A stretch of 64,000 bases of DNA. It comes from Limnohabitans planktonicus II-D5 (GTDB taxonomy: Bacteria > Pseudomonadota > Gammaproteobacteria > Burkholderiales > Burkholderiaceae_C). This document shows positions 59,109 through 64,000 of this stretch, in pieces (position 1 is the first letter of the stretch; every line of letters begins with the position of its first letter). The translations under genes were made by a program, and so were the position numbers. The notes beneath the pieces are model-generated. The model did no database searches. It saw nothing but the letters and a program-made list of their open reading frames with translations, and was not told the origin of the DNA. Where the stretch lies: assembly GCF_001270065.2 (NCBI RefSeq), contig NZ_LFYT02000014.1, forward strand, positions 39,819 through 103,818, in the 5' to 3' direction.

Positions 59109-59576
59109 ATGTCCGAACCCGACCGCATCGACCTCAAAATCCTCGACCTCCTGCAACGCAACGGCCGCATGTCGGTCACCGAGGTGGGTGAACAGGTGGG
59201 CCTGTCCACCTCGCCCTGTTCGGAACGCATCAAGCGGCTCGAAAGGCAAGGCCTGATCACCGGTTACCACGCCCGCGTGGATGCGGCGGCTTTGGGCAAG
59301 CCCTTGCTGGTCTTCATCGAGATCACGTTGTCACAAAAATCACCACAGGTGTTTGAAACCGTGCGGCGCGAGGTGGGTCTGATGCCCGACGTGCTCGAAT
59401 GCCACCTGGTCTCGGGCAGCTTCGATTACCTGGTCAAGGCCCGCTTGCGCGCCATGAATGACTACCGCGAACTGCTGGGTACCATCCTCAACAAGATCCC
59501 GGTGCCCGCACAGTCCAACAGCTATGTGGTCATGGAAGAAATCAAGGAAAGCACGGTCCTGCCACTGGACCGCTGA
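59109..59576 (+). CDS. Lrp/AsnC-family transcriptional regulator (DadR-like)
   Basis: A 155-residue regulator. The N-terminal helix-turn-helix is DLLQRNGRMSVTEVGEQVGLSTSPCSERIKRLERQGLI (about 10-50). The C-terminal RAM/ACT-like domain (about 65-150) contains the ligand-binding LVFIEITLSQKSPQVFETV and SGSFDYLVKARLRAMNDY. Size and motifs are standard. Divergent placement next to dadA suggests it controls that gene in response to alanine or another amino acid. Confidence 0.94.
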   Translation: MSEPDRIDLKILDLLQRNGRMSVTEVGEQVGLSTSPCSERIKRLERQGLITGYHARVDAAALGKPLLVFIEITLSQKSPQVFETVRREVGLMPDVLECHLVSGSFDYLVKARLRAMNDYRELLGTILNKIPVPAQSNSYVVMEEIKESTVLPLDR

Positions 59577-59636
59577 GCTCAAGCAAGGACCCGGTTTCAA
59601 ACGGCACGGCAAGCGCTCTGCAGCTGTGCGCTGCGC

Positions 59637-61019
59637 TCAATCACTCAGCTCGAGCACAGTGGTGTGGCCCTGGGCCATGGGCCAGGTCAAACCCACGATT
59701 TTTTCGCCGTTGAAGCTGGCGACCACGCTGCGCTGTGTGCTGTCGGTCAAACGCAATCGGCTCGATGCCACCCCTGCGCCAGGCGGCACGCCGGGCAAGC
59801 TGCTTTGCCCATCGAGGCTCATGCTGTCGCGCCCCGGATCGAAATACCCCCGGGGCCGAGTGAAGCTGAGCACCGCCTGCGCTGCCCGGTCGGCGTCATT
59901 CGCACGCTCTGGTCGCATGTTCAGCCATTGGCTCGATCTGGGCAATGGGCTGCGGTAAATGTGCGTGGTGGCGTAACCGGCCGCCTGGATCACGAACTCA
60001 TACGCCGTTTCGCCACGCCCCCGAAAAGGCCCCCACTGCCCATCATCTCCCGTGGTTTGGGCGTGGACCGCTGACCCCTGGCGCTGGCCGGTAGCCGCGT
60101 CGGTGGCAAAAATCTCCATGCGAGCGCCGCGCAAAGGCAGGTTGTTGACGAAGTTGCCGCTGCCCGCGTCCATCGGGTCCAGGCCCAGCCCGACCAATTT
60201 GCCGTTCAACACCACCTCGGTCTGGCGCACCAGACCAGCACGCGGTGACTGCCCGGTGATGAAGCGGTAAGTGGCTTCAAAGGCGGCTTGGGAGTAAGAC
60301 GTTTCCCGGTGGTCAATTTTGGGAATGACCACATTGGTGGCCCCTTTGAGTTCGGGACCATCGAAGCCCACCATCGTGGGCTTGCCTTTCATGCCCAGCC
60401 ACAGGCCATCGGGCTGTGCAAATTTGTCATTGTTGTCCGAACGGATGGTAATCCAGCGTGTGGGGCCACAGACCTCATCGCCTTGGGCGTTTTTGGGGGC
60501 ATTGAGTTGCTTGAGGAACGGACCCGTGCCAGAAAATTCATTGGCCTCGTTCACACCGGGAATGGCCTGCACGCCATGGTTGGGCGTTCCGCCCAGCACG
60601 GCATGGCTGACGACGGCGGCACCGCCACCGTTGCAAATGAAGTTGCGAATCGCATTGCCCCCGCGCGAGTTACCCACCAAAACCACTTGGCTTGCCCCGG
60701 TTCGGCGCAAGACACCCTGTACCTCATCCCGCAAAAAGGCCATGTGTTCCTGGGTAGACGATCGCCCGGCTTGCGCTTTGTTGTCGGCATCCCGCGCCAG
60801 AGGGTATGGCACATCAATCGCGTGCAAATGGTCTGTCGGCCAGCCGTTGGACTCGAAACGCCAGACGGTGGTCTGCCACAGGGCTGCAGAGTCGCCATTG
60901 CCGTGCACAAACACGATCGGTGTTCTCTTTGCCTGTGTGCTGGGCGCCAGCCCTGCACAAGCGCTCAGGAGGAGCAAGGCGGCTGAAACAAGTCCCAATG
61001 AGCGACGCTGAAGTTTCAT
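59637..61019 (-). CDS. lipoprotein alpha/beta hydrolase with C-terminal carboxypeptidase-like domain
   Basis: A 460-residue exported protein. The N-terminal signal ends in a lipobox LSAC (C21), so it should be lipid-anchored. The alpha/beta hydrolase core has the oxyanion HGNGDS near residue 39, the nucleophile S118 in GNSRGG, and a candidate His near VVIPKIDHRETSYS. Residues 280-460 form an extra beta-rich region (RQTEVVLNGKLVGLGLD, TTGDDGQWGPFRG) of the carboxypeptidase-regulatory-like kind. A role as secreted esterase or lipase, possibly on polyesters, is plausible but unproven. The start at ATG 61019 is the lipoprotein start. Confidence 0.82.
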   Translation of the reverse strand: MKLQRRSLGLVSAALLLLSACAGLAPSTQAKRTPIVFVHGNGDSAALWQTTVWRFESNGWPTDHLHAIDVPYPLARDADNKAQAGRSSTQEHMAFLRDEVQGVLRRTGASQVVLVGNSRGGNAIRNFICNGGGAAVVSHAVLGGTPNHGVQAIPGVNEANEFSGTGPFLKQLNAPKNAQGDEVCGPTRWITIRSDNNDKFAQPDGLWLGMKGKPTMVGFDGPELKGATNVVIPKIDHRETSYSQAAFEATYRFITGQSPRAGLVRQTEVVLNGKLVGLGLDPMDAGSGNFVNNLPLRGARMEIFATDAATGQRQGSAVHAQTTGDDGQWGPFRGRGETAYEFVIQAAGYATTHIYRSPLPRSSQWLNMRPERANDADRAAQAVLSFTRPRGYFDPGRDSMSLDGQSSLPGVPPGAGVASSRLRLTDSTQRSVVASFNGEKIVGLTWPMAQGHTTVLELSD

Positions 61020-61031
61020 GGCATTCCAATC

Positions 61032-61051
61032 GTGTGCTTGGCAAAGCACAC
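61032..61051. repeat. 8-bp hairpin between lgt and the hydrolase gene
   Basis: gtgtgctt and aagcacac form a perfect 8-bp stem with a 4-nt loop, 12 nt before the hydrolase start. No T-run follows, so not a classical terminator. It could sequester or protect the ribosome site region. Confidence 0.4.
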
Positions 61052-61091
61052 ATCGTCGTGCAAGCCCGGCCTAAAGCCTGACTCCTGCGCG

Positions 61092-61898
61092 TCAGTAGGG
61101 CTTGTTCGTAGCCCTACCGCACCAGACCCACAAGGCCGCGCCCAAGACGATCATGGGCACGCACAGCCACTGCCCCATGCTCATGCCCAGGCTCAAAAGG
61201 CCCAGATGCGCATCGGGCTCGCGGAAGTATTCGGCCACAAAGCGGAACACGCCATAGCCGAACAGGAAAGCCGCGGACACCTGACCTTGCTGGCGGGGCT
61301 TGCGGGCGTAAAGCCACAGCAGCACAAACAGCAAAATGCCTTCAAGCAGAAATTGATAAATTTGCGAAGGGTGGCGCGGCAGATCACCCGCCCCACGAAA
61401 CAGCATGGCCCAAGGCAAAGACGGATCGGCCACACGCCCCCAGAGTTCACCATTGATGAAGTTACCGACCCGGCCTGCGGCCAGCCCGGTGGGCACGCAG
61501 GGCGCCACAAAGTCCATGACTTGCAAAAACGGCCGCTTGCGTGACCAGGCAAACCAGACCATGGCCGCGATCACGCCCAGCATGCCGCCATGAAAGCTCA
61601 TGCCCCCTTGCCAGATGGCAAAAACCTCCAGCGGGTGCGCCGCGTAGTAGCCGGGTTTGTAAAACAGGCAGTAGCCGATGCGCCCGCCCAGCACCACCCC
61701 CAACACACCGAGGAACAGGATGTCCTCAATGTCACGCCGTGTCCACTCGGGCAGCCGGGCAAAGGGCATGTGCTGAAGACGTTGGGTGCCCAGCCAGTAA
61801 AACAGGGCAAATGCAGTCAGGTAGGTCAAGCCGTACCAATGAATGGCCAAGGGGCCCAATTGCAGGGCGACGGGGTCAATTTGAGGATGGATCAGCAT
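61092..61898 (-). CDS. lgt: prolipoprotein diacylglyceryl transferase Lgt
   Basis: Inner-membrane enzyme that lipidates the cysteine of preprolipoproteins. The protein has about 268 residues with seven hydrophobic helices. Conserved motifs include the start [24 protein letters not shown], the HGGM loop ([12 protein letters not shown]), [13 protein letters not shown] (the Lgt signature) and [13 protein letters not shown]. The start at ATG 61898 fits the family; an in-frame GTG at 61913 would add five residues. It is divergent from ilvD. Confidence 0.96.
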   Translation of the reverse strand: MLIHPQIDPVALQLGPLAIHWYGLTYLTAFALFYWLGTQRLQHMPFARLPEWTRRDIEDILFLGVLGVVLGGRIGYCLFYKPGYYAAHPLEVFAIWQGGMSFHGGMLGVIAAMVWFAWSRKRPFLQVMDFVAPCVPTGLAAGRVGNFINGELWGRVADPSLPWAMLFRGAGDLPRHPSQIYQFLLEGILLFVLLWLYARKPRQQGQVSAAFLFGYGVFRFVAEYFREPDAHLGLLSLGMSMGQWLCVPMIVLGAALWVWCGRATNKPY

Positions 61899-62000
61899 GC
61901 CCGGATTGTGCACTGGCTATGGCTCCTATTGGACACAAAGGCTTGGCAAGCGCCCGTTAGAATGCTGCGACCTTCTTTTGGCTTCTACAGAGACACCACC

Positions 62001-63701
62001 ATGAGCGACAAAATCATCCCGATCACCCCCATCAACAGCCGCAGCGCCAACATCACAGAGGGAAAATCCCGCGCGCCCAACCGTTCGATGTACTACGCCA
62101 TGGGCTATGAACAGAGCGATTTCGTCAAACCCATGGTGGGCGTGGCCAACGGGCACAGCACCATCACACCCTGCAACAGCGGCCTGCAAAAGTTGGCCGA
62201 TGCCGCCATTGAGGGCATCGAAGCCGCCGGTGGCAACGCCCAAGTCTTTGGCACGCCCACCATCTCGGATGGCATGGCCATGGGCACAGAGGGCATGAAA
62301 TACTCGCTCGTGTCGCGCGAGGTGATCGCCGATTGCGTGGAAACCTGCGTGCAAGGCCAGTGGATGGACGGCGTGCTGGTGGTCGGCGGTTGCGACAAAA
62401 ACATGCCCGGCGGCCTGATGGGCATGCTGCGCGCCAACGTTCCCGCCATTTACGTGTACGGCGGCACCATTTTGCCGGGCCGCTACCAAGGCAAAGACCT
62501 GAACATCGTGAGCGTCTTTGAAGCCGTGGGCGAAAACGCCGCAGGCAAGCTGAGCGACGAAGACCTGCTCGAGATCGAAAAGCGCGCCATCCCCGGCACG
62601 GGTTCGTGCGGCGGCATGTACACCGCCAACACCATGTCTTCGGCTTTCGAGGCGCTGGGCATCTCTTTGCCCTACTCCTCCACCATGGCCAACGTGCATG
62701 ACGAAAAAGTCCAGTCGGCCAAAGAGTCGGCCCGCGTTTTGGTGGAAGCCATCCGCAAAGGCATCAAGCCACGCGACATCGTGACCCGCAAGTCCATTGA
62801 AAACGCCGTGGCCGTGATCATGGCCACCGGGGGTTCCACCAATGCGGTCCTCCACTTCTTGGCGATTGCGCATTGTGCAGGCGTGGAGTGGACCATCGAT
62901 GACTTTGAACGCATCCGCCAACGCACCCCCGTGTTGTGCGACCTGAAACCCAGCGGCAAAGCTTTGGCCGTTGACCTGCATGTGGCTGGCGGCATTCCGC
63001 AAGTCATGAAGATTTTGCTGAACGCAGGTTTGCTGCACGGTGACTGCATCACCATCACCGGCCAAACCATTGCAGAGGTGCTCAAGGATGTGCCCGACGC
63101 GCCGCCAGAGCAAAGCGTGATCCACACCATTGAGAACGCCATGTACAAGCAAGGCCACCTGGCGATCTTGAAAGGCAATTTGTCGCCCGAAGGCGCTGTG
63201 GCCAAGATCACCGGCCTGAAAAACCCGGTCATCACCGGCCCTGCCCGCGTGTTCGACGACGAGCAATCGGCCCTAGAAGCCATCTTGGCAGGCAAGATCA
63301 AAGCCGGCGACGTGATGGTCTTGCGTTACCTCGGCCCTAAAGGCGGTCCCGGCATGCCCGAAATGCTGGCCCCCACAGGTGCACTGATCGGCGCGGGTCT
63401 GGGTGAAAGCGTGGGCCTGATCACCGACGGCCGTTTCTCCGGCGGCACCTGGGGCATGGTGGTGGGCCACGTCGCACCCGAAGCCGCAGCTGGCGGCACC
63501 ATCGCCTTTGTGAATGAAGGCGACAGCATCACCATCGACGCGCACAAGCTGATTCTGGAGCTGAACGTGCCCGAAGCCGAACTGGCCAAGCGCCGGGAAG
63601 GCTGGAAAGCCCCCGAGCCCCGTTACACCCGTGGCGTGCAGGCCAAGTTCGCCTTCAACGCATCGAGCGCCAGCAAAGGGGCGGTGCTCGATCTGTATTG
63701 A
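62001..63701 (+). CDS. ilvD: dihydroxy-acid dehydratase IlvD
   Basis: Fe-S dehydratase for valine and isoleucine synthesis, fourth enzyme after IlvC. The protein has 566 residues. Cluster and metal ligands appear in [17 protein letters not shown] and [27 protein letters not shown] and the C-terminal [22 protein letters not shown] are the other signatures. The ATG at 62001 precedes the usual N-terminus. A weak -10-like TAGAAT lies about 40 bp upstream. It is unlinked to the ilvIHC operon (43 kb away in the window), so it has its own promoter. Confidence 0.97.
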   Translation: MSDKIIPITPINSRSANITEGKSRAPNRSMYYAMGYEQSDFVKPMVGVANGHSTITPCNSGLQKLADAAIEGIEAAGGNAQVFGTPTISDGMAMGTEGMKYSLVSREVIADCVETCVQGQWMDGVLVVGGCDKNMPGGLMGMLRANVPAIYVYGGTILPGRYQGKDLNIVSVFEAVGENAAGKLSDEDLLEIEKRAIPGTGSCGGMYTANTMSSAFEALGISLPYSSTMANVHDEKVQSAKESARVLVEAIRKGIKPRDIVTRKSIENAVAVIMATGGSTNAVLHFLAIAHCAGVEWTIDDFERIRQRTPVLCDLKPSGKALAVDLHVAGGIPQVMKILLNAGLLHGDCITITGQTIAEVLKDVPDAPPEQSVIHTIENAMYKQGHLAILKGNLSPEGAVAKITGLKNPVITGPARVFDDEQSALEAILAGKIKAGDVMVLRYLGPKGGPGMPEMLAPTGALIGAGLGESVGLITDGRFSGGTWGMVVGHVAPEAAAGGTIAFVNEGDSITIDAHKLILELNVPEAELAKRREGWKAPEPRYTRGVQAKFAFNASSASKGAVLDLY

Positions 63702-63713
63702 TGAGCGTTTGAC

Positions 63714-63754
63714 ACCCACAAAAAAAGCCGCTTTTCAGCGGCTTTTTTGTGGGT
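63714..63754. terminator. bidirectional terminator after ilvD
   Basis: acccaca plus A6 plus gccgc pairs with gcggc plus T6 plus gtgggt around a short ttttca-type loop. The A and T tracts make it functional in both directions. Confidence 0.9.
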
Positions 63755-63807
63755 CAATGGCGCAGGTAAAACCGTCAGGACAGCACAATGCTACCCCCAA
63801 CAGACCC

Positions 63808-64000
63808 TCACAGACCGATGGCTGCGATACCGGCTTTGGCGATCTGCGCGTCTTCGTTGGACTTGACACCACTCACGCCAACGGCCCCCAAGCAGGCACC
63901 GTCCTTCATGATCGGCACGCCACCTTCGAGCATGCCTTCAATGGCAGGCGCAGACAAGAAGGAATAGCGGCCACCGTTGATGACGTCTTCATACACCTTG
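63808..64000 (-). CDS. GlcG/HbpS-like heme-binding-family protein, 5' end beyond the window
   Basis: About 64 C-terminal residues of a GlcG/HbpS family member (DUF336). The seen part reads INGGRYSFLSAPAIEGMLEGGVPIM, followed by LGAVGVSGVKSNEDAQIAKAGIAAIG, which is the characteristic end of the family. These proteins are around 135-160 residues; the start lies beyond the right edge. Members bind heme or are encoded near glycolate and other catabolic operons. Context is not available here. Confidence 0.8.
   Translation of the reverse strand, partial: KVYEDVINGGRYSFLSAPAIEGMLEGGVPIMKDGACLGAVGVSGVKSNEDAQIAKAGIAAIGL

Overview
The window looks like a chromosomal segment of a betaproteobacterium of the order Burkholderiales, most likely family Comamonadaceae (Limnohabitans, Rhodoferax or Polaromonas relatives). 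This rests on protein style and gene order: a phaCAB operon, an ilvI-ilvH-ilvC-pssA-leuA block, DUF3619/DUF3106 genes behind a sigma factor, dnaX-ybaB-recR, and a Bug-type binding protein beside amidases. The assignment is inference; there is no rRNA or species marker. Coding is dense, and I see no phage, insertion sequence, CRISPR array or tRNA.

Layout. 1-2.5 kb: dusA (cut by the left edge) and an NfeD/SPFH membrane pair. 2.5-6.3 kb: phaC-phaA-phaB for polyhydroxybutyrate synthesis. 6.4-9.9 kb: a small membrane protein, pgeF, the N-degron transferases aat-bpt and an IclR regulator. 9.9-18.8 kb: pbpG, then the leucine/valine/isoleucine block on the minus strand (ilvI, ilvH, ilvC, pssA, two overlapping leuA genes of different classes). 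The leuA pair is preceded by an apparent 17-residue leucine-rich leader peptide and an attenuator. 19-22.4 kb: sigma factor, DUF3619, DUF3106, RDD, dgkA and LOG genes. 22.6-28.8 kb: PII, nadE, a GNAT protein, and soluble and membrane pyrophosphatases. 28.9-33.5 kb: an aldehyde dehydrogenase and moaA-mobA-moeA for molybdenum cofactor. 33.6-38 kb: an RND efflux pump. 38.2-41.8 kb: rnhA, a methyltransferase, gloB and mltD. 41.8-46.3 kb: an orphan binding protein, recR-ybaB-dnaX (with an A9 slippery site) and the 4.5S SRP RNA gene. 46.4-50.5 kb: a small unknown gene, a flavoprotein, trxA, a patch of palindromic repeats, a small membrane protein and a GlxA-type regulator. 50.6-59.6 kb: an accessory catabolic region (AraC regulator, EamA transporter, M14-like deacylase, Bug binding protein, two amidases, D-amino acid dehydrogenase, Lrp regulator). 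59.6-64 kb: a lipoprotein hydrolase, lgt, ilvD and a partial GlcG/HbpS-like gene.

How it works together. The ilvIHC, ilvD and leuA genes cover the shared branched-chain steps and the committed leucine step; leucine control appears to act by ribosome-mediated attenuation upstream of leuA. The pha genes store acetyl-CoA as polymer. The 50.6-59.6 kb region reads as an uptake and hydrolysis module for an amide-linked, possibly N-acyl or D-amino acid, compound; its substrate cannot be read from sequence.

The less expected observations are the leuL-like attenuator, the tandem class-different leuA genes, the dnaX slippery run, a terminator-like hairpin between phaA and phaB, the tandem palindromic repeats near 48.7-48.9 kb, and the sigma/DUF3619/DUF3106 module.
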